Shown one piece after another: positions 1 through 6,936 of a stretch of 11,209 nt of DNA; the first letter of the stretch is position 1, and the number at the start of each line of letters is the position of its first letter. Under the pieces are notes generated by a model. The model ran no database searches. It was not told the DNA's origin and saw only the letters and a list, made by a program, of their open reading frames with translations. This stretch comes from Rhizobiaceae bacterium (GTDB lineage: Bacteria > Pseudomonadota > Alphaproteobacteria > Rhizobiales > Rhizobiaceae), in the NCBI GenBank assembly GCA_028865845.1, contig JAGWJK010000063.1, positions 1 to 11,209 on the forward strand. Reading direction: 5' to 3'. A program made the position numbers and the translations under genes.

Positions 1-414
1 ACGGTGGCACTGGTCGAATATGCCAACGGCACGCAGGGCCTGCTGCAGACCAGCTATATCGCCGTCGGCAACTATCCTGGCGTCGAATTGCGCGTCTATG
101 GTTCGAAGGGTGCTGCGGTCGCGCGGCTCATCTCCGAATTCGGCACGGCCGAGACGCTGAAATTCGCAACCGCTGATTCCGTCGAGTTCAAGGACGTGCC
201 GATCACCGCCGAGGTTCTGCCGCCCGGCACGACGCTCGCCACACCATGGCCCGAACTCTATTATCGCAATCTCGTACGGTTCTTCGTCGACGAAATCCTC
301 GAGGACCGGCCGCAGGAATGCACCTTCTTCGACGGGGCAAAGAGCCAGGAGATCGTGGATGCCATCGTCAAGGCTCACTTCGAGCGTCGCTGGGTCGACG
401 TGGCAGGAGCGTGA
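1..414 (+). CDS. Gfo/Idh/MocA-family oxidoreductase, C-terminal part (5' end outside window)
   Basis: Frame 1 is open from the first base to a TGA at 412-414, giving 137 residues; the true start lies upstream. The visible part matches the C-terminal substrate-binding domain of Gfo/Idh/MocA NAD(P)-dependent dehydrogenases. A beta-rich stretch near the start (ALVEYANGTQG, then ELRVYGSKG) is followed by the usual closing helices (YYRNLVRFFVDEIL, then a FDGAKSQEIVDAIVKA helix). The N-terminal Rossmann domain and the catalytic lysine motif are not in the window, so cofactor and substrate cannot be judged. Family members oxidise or reduce sugars, inositols and related polyols. The stop sits directly against the start of the DUF885 gene, after an AGGAG at 405-409 that serves that gene, so the two are almost surely co-transcribed and probably act on the same compound. 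The family call is confident; the reaction is unknown. Confidence 0.88.
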   Translation, partial: TVALVEYANGTQGLLQTSYIAVGNYPGVELRVYGSKGAAVARLISEFGTAETLKFATADSVEFKDVPITAEVLPPGTTLATPWPELYYRNLVRFFVDEILEDRPQECTFFDGAKSQEIVDAIVKAHFERRWVDVAGA

Positions 415-416
415 TG

Positions 417-2039
417 ATGACATCGGCCTATGATCCCGTACTGGTCGATACATTCTTAAAACATCATTGGACCTACCATCCGGTCGACGCCACCTTCATG
501 GGCGACCTCGAGCATGACGGGCGGCTGCCGCCCGTGTCCGCCGAAACGCTGGACGAGGAACTGGTTGCGAATGCGGCGCTCAAGGCGCAGATCGAAGCGA
601 CCGCCGAGCCGGAGGGCCTCGGCGAGCGCCTCGACCGGCGGCTGATGCTCAGCGAACTGGCTATCCAGGCGGCAACGGCGCGGCTTCGGCCTCGCTTTCA
701 TAATCCGGCATGGTTCAGCGGCGAGGCTGCCTTTAGCATCATTTCGCTGTTGCTGCCGCAATCCGCGCCGGTCCGCGAAGACGCGCTCTTGAAGCGATTG
801 AATGGCGTCGAGAGCTTTCTCGCCGAAGGTCTCCAAAGATTGGCAGGCGCAGAAGTGCCGCGCAGCTGGGTGGCGCGAGCCATCCGCGAATGTCGCGCGG
901 TTGCCACGTTTCTGCGCACCGACATCAGATTGCACGACACATTTTCGGAGGCGTGGATATCGCCTGCCGAAACCGCCGCCTTGGCGTTCGAGACGTTCGC
1001 GGCCGGACTGGATGGGCTTGTCGATGCCGACCCTGCTTGCGGCGAGGCATATATCGCTCAGCTGATGGCGACGGTGCATGGCCTTTCACTGACGCCTCGC
1101 GAAGCCGTTGCGCAGGCCGAAAAAGCATTTGACGATCTGGGCCTTGAGCTTGAAAGCATGGCTCGCTCAATCGACCCCGAAAAATCCTGGCAAGAGATCA
1201 TTGCCTCCCTGTCGGGGATCCATCCCGATAATCCAGAAGGCGTCATCGCCAGCTACGGCGGCTGGGATCGTCTGGCAAGAGACGAGAGTACCGGACTGGT
1301 ATCGGCAGCCGAAGAGTACGGCCTTGATTATCGCTGGATGGCGCCTTGTTTCAGAAACGTCGCCAAGTCCCTGTATTTCCTATTTTATCGCTCGCCGCCG
1401 GGACTTAATGCCCGAGATGGCAGCGTCTACTGGGTAACGCCGCCGGGTGACGATGCTGACGCGTTTCTGCAGGCCAATTCCACCGCTATGGTCAAGACCA
1501 TTCATTCGGTGCACCATGGCGGCGTTGGCCATCACACGCAGAATGCAAGGGCACGGCAATCGACGTCCCGGCTTGCGAGGATTGCCGGAACGGATTGTTC
1601 GCTGGGCCTTGCCTTTCTCGGCTCCGGCACGCTGATCGAAGGCTGGGCATGTTATGTCGAGGACCTGCTGATGGAAGTGCCGGGATTTTACACGCCTGCG
1701 GAGATCCTGCTGTTGAAGCAGTTCGAGCGGCGCAACGCAGCCAGCGTGCTCGTCGACATCAAGCTGCACCTTGGAGAGTGGTCGCTTGAGGAGGCCATGG
1801 CTTTTTATCGCGACAAAGCAGGTTTCGCGCCAGCCCGCGTCGAAGGCGAGGTGGTGCGGAACTCGATGTTGCCCGGTTCGCGGCTGATGTACTGGCTCGG
1901 CGTCGAGGGGATCAAGAGCCTGCGCCGCAGATGGAAGGGCGATACGCTGAGCTTCCACGATACGCTTCTGAGCTTCGGCCACATGCCGCTTGCCTGGATC
2001 GGCGAAGAAATGCAGCGGGCAGGGCAGTTGCACGGATGA
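417..2039 (+). CDS. DUF885-family metallopeptidase-like protein with altered zinc-site motif
   Basis: This 540-residue protein has no signal peptide and is probably cytoplasmic. The N-terminus (FLKHHWTYHPVDATFMGD, near residue 13) and the C-terminal half fit the DUF885 family, gluzincin-like proteins with the motif HExxPGHH and a downstream EGWA. Here the first motif reads HHGGVGHH at residues 366-373. Both zinc-ligand histidines (H366, H372) are kept, but the catalytic Glu position is H367 and the Pro is V370. The third ligand is probably E408 in EGWACYVE. The helical segment that follows (FERRNAASVLVDIKLHLG) and the RNSMLPGSRLMYWLG stretch are family-like, and the length is normal. ATG at 417 is chosen because it lies 7 nt after AGGAG (405-409); ATG at 414, overlapping the upstream TGA, would add one Met. 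Its 3' end overlaps the OppD-type gene as ATGA. Inferred role: hydrolysis or another conversion of the imported substrate. Family call is good, activity uncertain. Confidence 0.85.
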   Translation: MTSAYDPVLVDTFLKHHWTYHPVDATFMGDLEHDGRLPPVSAETLDEELVANAALKAQIEATAEPEGLGERLDRRLMLSELAIQAATARLRPRFHNPAWFSGEAAFSIISLLLPQSAPVREDALLKRLNGVESFLAEGLQRLAGAEVPRSWVARAIRECRAVATFLRTDIRLHDTFSEAWISPAETAALAFETFAAGLDGLVDADPACGEAYIAQLMATVHGLSLTPREAVAQAEKAFDDLGLELESMARSIDPEKSWQEIIASLSGIHPDNPEGVIASYGGWDRLARDESTGLVSAAEEYGLDYRWMAPCFRNVAKSLYFLFYRSPPGLNARDGSVYWVTPPGDDADAFLQANSTAMVKTIHSVHHGGVGHHTQNARARQSTSRLARIAGTDCSLGLAFLGSGTLIEGWACYVEDLLMEVPGFYTPAEILLLKQFERRNAASVLVDIKLHLGEWSLEEAMAFYRDKAGFAPARVEGEVVRNSMLPGSRLMYWLGVEGIKSLRRRWKGDTLSFHDTLLSFGHMPLAWIGEEMQRAGQLHG

Positions 2040-3052
2040 CAGGTGAGCCGCTGCTGCAGATTAAGGGTCTCGTCACTGAGTTTCGTACCGAAAGCGGCAC
2101 TGTCCGGGCCGTAAAGGGCGTGGATCTGACCGTTGAAGCGGGACAGACCGTGGCGCTCGTCGGGGAAAGCGGATCGGGGAAATCGGTGACGAGCCTGTCG
2201 GTCATGCGATTGATCGCGCCTGCGATCGGCTCGATCGCCGCCGGCGAAATCCTGTTTCGCGGCAGGGACGGTGTCGTCACCGATCTGGCGGTGGAGCACG
2301 AAGCGCGCATGCGGGCCATTCGCGGGAACGAGATTTCGATGATTTTCCAGGAGCCGATGACCAGTCTCAATCCGACTTTGAAGGTTGGGTCGCAGATCGC
2401 CGAAGCGGCGAGACTGCACCAAGGGCTGACCGGCCGCGCAGCCCATGACCGAGCGGTCGAGATGCTGTCGCTGGTGGAAATCCCCGAAGCCAGACGCCGC
2501 GCCGACGCGTATCCGCATCAGCTCTCGGGTGGTATGCGGCAGCGCGTGATGATCGCGATGGCGTTGGTTTGCCGACCGTCTCTGCTCATCGCCGATGAGC
2601 CGACGACCGCGCTCGACGTGACGGTGCAATTGCAGATCCTCGAACTCATCCGCCGCCTGCAGCGGGAGATCGGCATGGGCGTGTTGTTCATCACCCACAA
2701 TCTCGGCGTAGTCGCAGAACTCGCCGACCGCGTGGCCGTAATGTATAGCGGACGGATCGTCGAGACGGCCACGACCGAGGCTTTGTTCGACCGTCCCAGC
2801 CATCCCTATACGAGAGGGCTGCTTGCCAGCATGCCGACGATCGATCGCGCAGCGCGCAGCCGTGGCGAAGTCGCCCGCCTGCGGGAAATCCCCGGCAATG
2901 TGCCCGATCCGGCCCGCCCCACGGCGGGTTGCGATTTCAATCCGCGCTGTTCCTTCACGATCGCGGAGTGTCGAAAGGACATTCCTCCCCTGTTCGACGT
3001 CAAGGCCGGACATCTTTCCCGATGCCTGCGATGGAGCGAGTTGAATGGCTGA
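2036..3052 (+). CDS. OppD/DppD-type ABC transporter ATP-binding protein
   Basis: This 338-residue protein is the first of two ATPases that power a peptide/nickel/opine-class importer at the inner face of the cytoplasmic membrane. Motifs in order: Walker A GESGSGKS at 43-50, Q-loop FQEP around Q105, signature LSGGMRQR at 163-170, Walker B LLIADEP at 183-189, and the switch histidine H221 in ITHN. The C-terminal oligopeptide-type extension carries four cysteines, C299-x5-C305-x6-C312-x17-C330, the pattern that binds a [4Fe-4S] cluster in structurally studied members of the family. ATG at 2036 is chosen because it forms an ATGA overlap with the DUF885 stop and leaves a normal-length N-terminus ([12 protein letters not shown]). 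It overlaps the next ATPase gene by 8 nt, so the pair is probably translationally coupled. No motif is damaged. The substrate cannot be read from the ATPase. Confidence 0.95.
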   Translation: MTGEPLLQIKGLVTEFRTESGTVRAVKGVDLTVEAGQTVALVGESGSGKSVTSLSVMRLIAPAIGSIAAGEILFRGRDGVVTDLAVEHEARMRAIRGNEISMIFQEPMTSLNPTLKVGSQIAEAARLHQGLTGRAAHDRAVEMLSLVEIPEARRRADAYPHQLSGGMRQRVMIAMALVCRPSLLIADEPTTALDVTVQLQILELIRRLQREIGMGVLFITHNLGVVAELADRVAVMYSGRIVETATTEALFDRPSHPYTRGLLASMPTIDRAARSRGEVARLREIPGNVPDPARPTAGCDFNPRCSFTIAECRKDIPPLFDVKAGHLSRCLRWSELNG

Positions 3053-4028
3053 GCCGCTGTTACAGGTCCGCGATCTCAAAGTGCATTTTTCCAATGGCCG
3101 GACGATGTTCAAGCCGGGTACGCCGGTCAAGGCGATCGATGGCGTTTCTCTCGACATCGGCGCGGGCGAGGTGGTCGGTCTCGTCGGTGAATCCGGCTCC
3201 GGAAAGTCGACGCTCGGCCGTTCGATCCTGCGGCTGATCGAACCGACACATGGCTCCGTGCGCTTCGACGGCCAGGAAGTCACGACGCTTTCGGCGCCGA
3301 AGCTGAAGGCCATGCGCAGCCAGATGCAGATCATCTTCCAGGATCCCTACGCCAGTCTCAATCCGCGCATGAGTGTCGGCCAGATTCTGGGAGAGGCCCT
3401 CTACCTTCACAGGATCGGCCGCAGCGACGAGCGGGAGAAACGTATCGGTGATCTTCTGGAAAAGGTCGGCCTGCCGCGTTCATCGGCCGCTCGCTTTCCG
3501 CATGAGTTTTCCGGCGGGCAAAGACAGCGCATCGGTATTGCACGCGCGCTTGCCGTCAATCCCCGCCTTATCGTCGCCGACGAACCGGTTTCGGCGCTCG
3601 ACGTGTCGATCCAGGCGCAGATCATCAATCTGCTGCAGGATTTGCGCCGTGAGTTCGGATTGTCGATCCTGTTCATCGGCCATGCTCTTTCGGTCATCGA
3701 ATTTCTCTGCGATCGCGTGATCGTGCTCTATCTCGGCCACGTGATGGAAGTCGCCACTTCGGAGGCGCTTTATCGCCAGCCGCGTCATCCCTATACGCGT
3801 GCGTTGCTGGATGCGGCGCCCGTTGCTGACCCGCGAAAACGACGTGATCGCATCATGTTGAAGGGCGATCTCCCCAGCCCGATCAACCCGCCGTCGGGCT
3901 GCGTTTTCCGGACGCGCTGTCCTTTCGCCATCGCTGAATGCGCGACTACAGTGCCGCTGTTGGAACCGGCCGGGCCAGATCATGCCGTCGCCTGCATCAG
4001 GGCATCCGAGCTGAACCTGAGCGAATAG
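3045..4028 (+). CDS. OppF/DppF-type ABC transporter ATP-binding protein
   Basis: This 327-residue protein is the partner ATPase of the preceding gene. Walker A GESGSGKS is at 48-55, the Q-loop FQDPYASLNP has Q99, the signature is FSGGQRQR at 155-162 (Phe in place of the usual Leu), Walker B LIVADEP is at 175-181, and the switch histidine is H213. The switch segment reads IGHALS rather than the more usual ISHDLS. The C-terminal extension has the same cysteine pattern as its partner, C286-x5-C292-x6-C299-x17-C317. The start ATG at 3045 lies 8 nt inside the upstream gene and gives [15 protein letters not shown], a standard N-terminus. Sequence and length are ordinary for OppF/DppF. The matching binding protein and permeases are not next to it but about 1.2 kb downstream, beyond the dehydrogenase gene. 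They are the only same-class components in the window, so assignment to one transporter is a strong inference. Confidence 0.95.
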   Translation: MAEPLLQVRDLKVHFSNGRTMFKPGTPVKAIDGVSLDIGAGEVVGLVGESGSGKSTLGRSILRLIEPTHGSVRFDGQEVTTLSAPKLKAMRSQMQIIFQDPYASLNPRMSVGQILGEALYLHRIGRSDEREKRIGDLLEKVGLPRSSAARFPHEFSGGQRQRIGIARALAVNPRLIVADEPVSALDVSIQAQIINLLQDLRREFGLSILFIGHALSVIEFLCDRVIVLYLGHVMEVATSEALYRQPRHPYTRALLDAAPVADPRKRRDRIMLKGDLPSPINPPSGCVFRTRCPFAIAECATTVPLLEPAGPDHAVACIRASELNLSE

Positions 4029-4219
4029 ATCGAATCCAGGCAAGAAGGTGAGAAAATTGGTCATTCGAGAGAAAGTGCGACTGAATTTGCTGATAAAATC
4101 GGCATTATGACACATATTTACGCAGCGTTCTCGAGAAGTTGATGCATGAGTTTAAATGCCGACAAAGCGAATAATTTCGTGGATTGTCGGAGATTGGGGT
4201 CCAACGGCATGGTAGCACT
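4029..4219 (+). promoter_or_regulatory. 191-nt gap before the dehydrogenase gene; likely internal regulatory region
   Basis: This is the longest non-coding stretch inside the plus-strand cluster and is clearly more A+T-rich than its flanks. No believable ORF starts here; a TTG at 4184 in frame with the dehydrogenase is rejected because it has no ribosome-binding site. The gap contains a perfect 10-bp palindrome TTCTCGAGAA at 4128-4137 and a 7-bp inverted repeat with arms CCGACAA at 4159-4165 and TTGTCGG at 4184-4190. An AATAAT at 4170-4175 resembles a -10 element, but no good -35 box lies at the right distance. There is no GC hairpin followed by a T-run, so no intrinsic terminator for the ATPase genes is evident. 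It plausibly carries a second promoter that splits the cluster into two transcription units, but this is inference. Confidence 0.4.
4159..4190. repeat. Inverted repeat CCGACAA/TTGTCGG, possible operator
   Basis: Two perfect 7-bp arms (4159-4165 and 4184-4190) flank an 18-nt centre that contains a further 4-bp pair, CGAA at 4168-4171 and TTCG at 4176-4179. The -10-like AATAAT at 4170-4175 lies in the centre, so a protein bound here would cover a promoter, or the RNA could fold. It ends 29 nt before the dehydrogenase ATG. It is not followed by a T-run, which argues against a terminator. The symmetry is seen directly; the operator role is inferred. Confidence 0.4.
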
Positions 4220-5149
4220 ATGAAACGAATATTGATCGCCTCCAAAGGCAAACCAGAGCATCTCGCCGCCTTGTTTCGGGACGCGCTTCCGGAGCACGAA
4301 ATTCTCATCGACATGCCGAAGCCCGGGGATGCTCCGGTCGACTATATGGTCGTCGGTCGACCCGCAGCAGGCGTTATCGCCTCGGTGCCGGGGGTCAAGC
4401 TCATTCTCAGCCTCAATGCCGGCATCGAGCATCTTCTGCACTCCGGAGAGATTGCCGAGGAGACGCCGATCGTCCGCATGGTCGATGACGGCCTGGCGGA
4501 AGGAATGACCGAATGGGTATTGGCCGAGGCTCTGGCGTGGCATCGCAATCTGCGCCAGTACGAAGGTTTTCAGCGTGATGTAAAATGGCAGCCGCTGGCG
4601 GAAAAACTCGCGCATGAGCGCACCGTGACGATCCTTGGCGCGGGCGCGCTCGGGACACCGGTTGCCCGCCATTTCGTCGCCTTCGGCTTCAAGACACGGA
4701 TCTGGAGCCGCAGCGGTCGAACCGTCGAGGGTGCGCAGGCTTTCGCCGGCACTGAAGGTCTGATCCCCGCGGTGAGCGGTGCCGATATCCTCGTCAACCT
4801 GCTGCCGCTGACCGCCGAAACCGAAAATATCGTCGATGCCCGCCTGTTTGCCGCCCAGGCCAAGGGCGGATTTTTCATCAACGGCGCCCGGGGTGGCCAC
4901 GTCGTCGATGCCGATCTGATCGCGGCGGTCGAAAGCGGCCAGTTGAGTGCTGCGGTGCTCGATGTTTTCCGCGTCGAGCCGCTTCCGGAGAGCGATCCGT
5001 TGTGGCGCCATCCGAACATCCTGATCAGCCCGCACGTTGCCGCGCCGACGCATATGCATATTGCCGTGCAGGAGATCGCCAGGAACATCCAGCGCTTCGA
5101 GCGTGGCGAAGCGATTGCGCATATCGTCGATAAAGCGAAGGGATACTAG
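4220..5149 (+). CDS. ghrA: GhrA-type D-2-hydroxyacid dehydrogenase (glyoxylate/hydroxypyruvate reductase A family)
   Basis: This 309-residue NAD(P)H-dependent 2-hydroxyacid dehydrogenase is very close in length to E. coli GhrA (312 residues as remembered). The nucleotide-binding motif is G140-A-G-A-L-G145, followed by IWSRS at 161-165, the GhrA-like stretch that favours NADP(H). The catalytic triad is visible as R224 (NGARGG), E253 (RVEPLP) and H272 (SPHVAA). The segments KWQPL, AGALG, NLLPLT, LDVF and the terminal KAKGY also match the GhrA subgroup rather than the longer SerA or GhrB forms. It probably reduces a short 2-oxoacid such as glyoxylate or hydroxypyruvate, or acts on a related product of the imported compound. 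ATG at 4220 is chosen from family length; its ribosome-binding site is weak. It lies between the ATPase genes and the binding-protein gene, so it is probably part of the pathway. The symbol denotes subgroup similarity; the true substrate is unproven. Confidence 0.87.
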   Translation: MKRILIASKGKPEHLAALFRDALPEHEILIDMPKPGDAPVDYMVVGRPAAGVIASVPGVKLILSLNAGIEHLLHSGEIAEETPIVRMVDDGLAEGMTEWVLAEALAWHRNLRQYEGFQRDVKWQPLAEKLAHERTVTILGAGALGTPVARHFVAFGFKTRIWSRSGRTVEGAQAFAGTEGLIPAVSGADILVNLLPLTAETENIVDARLFAAQAKGGFFINGARGGHVVDADLIAAVESGQLSAAVLDVFRVEPLPESDPLWRHPNILISPHVAAPTHMHIAVQEIARNIQRFERGEAIAHIVDKAKGY

Positions 5150-5220
5150 GTTCGGAGGGCCAGCGCCGAAAGCGACGTCCATTTCAAAGACTCAACATCA
5201 TAAGTTGAAGGGGAACGATA
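5150..5220 (+). promoter_or_regulatory. Short leader of the binding-protein gene with strong ribosome-binding site
   Basis: A strong Shine-Dalgarno sequence, AGGGGA at 5209-5214, lies 6 nt before the ATG at 5221. Two small inverted repeats precede it: TTCGG at 5151-5155 with CCGAA at 5166-5170, and TCAAC at 5192-5196 with GTTGA at 5204-5208, the latter just upstream of the Shine-Dalgarno sequence. Both stems are only 5 bp and may be chance. No convincing promoter is seen. The strong translation signal fits the high level usually needed for a binding protein. Confidence 0.4.
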
Positions 5221-6825
5221 ATGAAACTGACACGCCGTGCAGCACTCCAGACTATTCTCGGCGGCTCCGCCGCTTTCGCCACGCTGCGAGCCTTCCCGGC
5301 CCTCGCGCAACAAAAGGGGGGAACGCTTCGCGTCGGTCTCACCTATGAAATCGACACGATGAACGTCTATTCGACCGGCTTTCTGGGCGATGCGCAGGCG
5401 GCCGTCGTCGAAGGCCTGCTCGCCCCGGACGAACATGCCAAATATGTGCCGGTGCTCGCCACCGAAGTGCCGACCGTCGAGAACGGCGGCATCGTCGTGT
5501 CGGCCGACGGCAAGACGATGAAGGTGAGCTATAAGCTCCGCCCTGGCGTCAAATGGCATGACGGGAAGCCGTTTACTTCGGCCGACGTCAAATATACCTG
5601 GGAAGCGGTCAAGGACCCGAAGTTCATCGCCGAATCCAAGGACGGCTCGGCGGAAGTCGACAGCATCGACACGCCCGACGACCTGACCGTCGTCGTCAAT
5701 TACAAGACGATCCTGCCGACCTTCGCCTCGACCCTGTTTACGTTCGGCATCTTCCCGAAGCATGCGCTCGAGGGCACCGATCTCAATACGTCGAGTTACA
5801 ATCAGACGCCGATCGGTACTGGACCCTTCAAGGTCAAGGAATTCCAGCACGGCCAGTATGTCGTCACCGAACGCTTCGACGACTATTGGCGCAAGGCTGA
5901 CAACGGCGACAAGCTGCCCTACCTCGACCAGATCGTCTTCAAGATGATCCCCGATACCAACACGCTGATTACCCAGCTGAAATCCGGCGAAATCGATCTC
6001 GTCGTGCAGACGCCCTACAATCAGGCAAAGCAGATCCAGCAGATCGGCGGCATCGAACTCATCAAGGGACCGCTGTTGTCGTGGCAGCACCTCGATTTCA
6101 ACTTCAAGCGTCCGTCGCTCGCCGACATCGCCGTGCGCAAGGCGATTGCGCATGCCATCGACCGCTCGGTGCTGGTCAAGGTGCAGGGCGGCTTCCCGCA
6201 GGCGATCAAATCGCCCGTCGTGCCGACCTTCGATTTCTACGATCCGAATACGCCCGATTATGCCTATGACGTCGCGGCGGCCAAGAAGCTGCTCGACGAT
6301 GCCGGCTATGTCGTCGGCTCGGACGGCGTGCGCGCCAAGGGTGGCGAGAAGCTGAGCTATTCCTTCATGATCCAGGCCGGCCGCGCCGACGACGAGCTGG
6401 CCCAGCAGGTCATCATCGCGCAGTTGAAGGCGATCGGCATTGCGGCGACTGCCGATAACAAGACCGGCGTCGCCTATCGCGAGGCACGCTACAAGGGCGG
6501 CTACGACCTGATCTACGGCCGCTGGATTACCTCGGCCGACCCGGTCTACTCGGTCTTCTGGGGAACGGGCGGCGCCAACAACGGCCAGTCCTATTCCAAT
6601 CCGAAGCTGGATGAGGTGCTTGCGAAGTTCGAAAGCACGCTTGATCCGGCGGTCCGCAAGAGCGCCGCGTCGGACTTCCAGAAGATTCTCGCCGAAGAGC
6701 TGCCGACGATTTCACTGACCACGAACGTTGCTCTGATCGCCAAGAGCGGCAAGCTCAAGAACTTCGTGCCCAATCCCACCAACATGACGAATTTCGTCAA
6801 CACCAGCGCCTGGTATATGGGATAA
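5221..6825 (+). CDS. Family 5 extracellular solute-binding protein of a peptide/opine-class ABC importer
   Basis: This 534-residue periplasmic protein delivers the substrate to the two permeases encoded downstream. Residues 1-29 form an export signal: twin arginines at 5-6 in LTRRAAL, a hydrophobic stretch with GGSAAFA, and a likely cleavage after ALA at 27-29. The pattern resembles a Tat signal, although the usual Phe is Ala. The mature protein has typical SBP_bac_5 features: TLRVGLTYEIDTMN near the start, LRPGVKWHDGKPFTSADV with K111-W-H-D-G115, and GTGPFKVKEF in the middle. The later helix AVRKAIAHAIDRSVLV (near 301-316) and LDDAGY (near 358) are also standard. There is no lipobox cysteine, so it is a soluble periplasmic protein. 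The start is fixed by the AGGGGA site 6 nt upstream. Length is normal. The family binds di- and oligopeptides, nickel chelates, opines, glutathione and some sugars, so the ligand cannot be named. Confidence 0.95.
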   Translation: MKLTRRAALQTILGGSAAFATLRAFPALAQQKGGTLRVGLTYEIDTMNVYSTGFLGDAQAAVVEGLLAPDEHAKYVPVLATEVPTVENGGIVVSADGKTMKVSYKLRPGVKWHDGKPFTSADVKYTWEAVKDPKFIAESKDGSAEVDSIDTPDDLTVVVNYKTILPTFASTLFTFGIFPKHALEGTDLNTSSYNQTPIGTGPFKVKEFQHGQYVVTERFDDYWRKADNGDKLPYLDQIVFKMIPDTNTLITQLKSGEIDLVVQTPYNQAKQIQQIGGIELIKGPLLSWQHLDFNFKRPSLADIAVRKAIAHAIDRSVLVKVQGGFPQAIKSPVVPTFDFYDPNTPDYAYDVAAAKKLLDDAGYVVGSDGVRAKGGEKLSYSFMIQAGRADDELAQQVIIAQLKAIGIAATADNKTGVAYREARYKGGYDLIYGRWITSADPVYSVFWGTGGANNGQSYSNPKLDEVLAKFESTLDPAVRKSAASDFQKILAEELPTISLTTNVALIAKSGKLKNFVPNPTNMTNFVNTSAWYMG

Positions 6826-6840
6826 CCATTCGTGACGCGT

Positions 6841-6882
6841 AGAGCGGTTCAAAACCGCTGGGCACTTTTGCCGGAATTGCTC
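6841..6882 (-). repeat. Rhizobial-type intergenic palindromic repeat (RIME-like, partial)
   Basis: Read on the minus strand, the segment starts GAGCAATTCCGGCAAAAGTG and continues into an AGCGGTTTT-type core. From memory this resembles a dispersed intergenic repeat abundant in Rhizobium and Agrobacterium genomes, described as Rhizobium-specific intergenic mosaic elements. At one end it folds into a small hairpin with arms AGCGGTT at 6843-6849 and AACCGCT at 6853-6859. It lies entirely between the binding-protein gene and the first permease gene. Identity as a family member needs genome comparison; the small palindrome is seen directly. Confidence 0.5.
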
Positions 6883-6888
6883 CAAGTT

Positions 6889-6914
6889 CCCTCCCGGCGC
6901 AGCTGCCGGGAGGG
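6889..6914 (+). promoter_or_regulatory. Strong GC-rich hairpin between binding-protein and permease genes
   Basis: A perfect 10-bp stem has arms CCCTCCCGGC at 6889-6898 and GCCGGGAGGG at 6905-6914, closed by a 6-nt loop GCAGCT. No T-run follows (the next bases are TCGACT), so it is not a classic intrinsic terminator. Its position after the binding-protein gene and before the permease genes is where ABC operons often carry a stem-loop that protects the upstream mRNA end or partly stops transcription, giving more binding protein than permease. That role is inferred. Confidence 0.6.
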
Positions 6915-6936
6915 TCGACTCGATCAGGACAGCCGC

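Noticed and set aside
246..416. N-terminal extension of the DUF885 protein
   Set aside because: The extra 57 residues overlap the Gfo/Idh/MocA coding region in another frame, have an Arg-rich chance composition, and lack a start signal as good as AGGAG before 417.
1805..3334. Long minus-strand ORF of 509 codons opposite the DUF885 and ATPase genes
   Set aside because: It runs antisense to well-supported coding genes and crosses three of them. Its translation is rich in Arg, His and Gln with no domain, as expected of a mirror frame in high-G+C DNA.
4184..4219. TTG start adding 12 residues to the dehydrogenase
   Set aside because: No ribosome-binding site precedes it, it falls within one arm of the inverted repeat, and family members start at the Rossmann-like strand matching ATG 4220.
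4118..5182. Minus-strand ORF of 354 codons opposite the dehydrogenase
   Set aside because: It is antisense to a dehydrogenase with a full catalytic set, and its own translation has no recognisable fold.
5146..6153. Minus-strand ORF of 335 codons opposite the binding-protein gene
   Set aside because: It is antisense to a clear family 5 binding protein. The apparent acidic and hydrophobic mix mirrors the codon pattern of the real gene.
6832..6936. N-terminal extension of the first permease by 35 residues
   Set aside because: It would translate the repeat and hairpin and precede a normal permease N-terminus. ATG at 6937 has AGGA at 7 nt and gives the family length.
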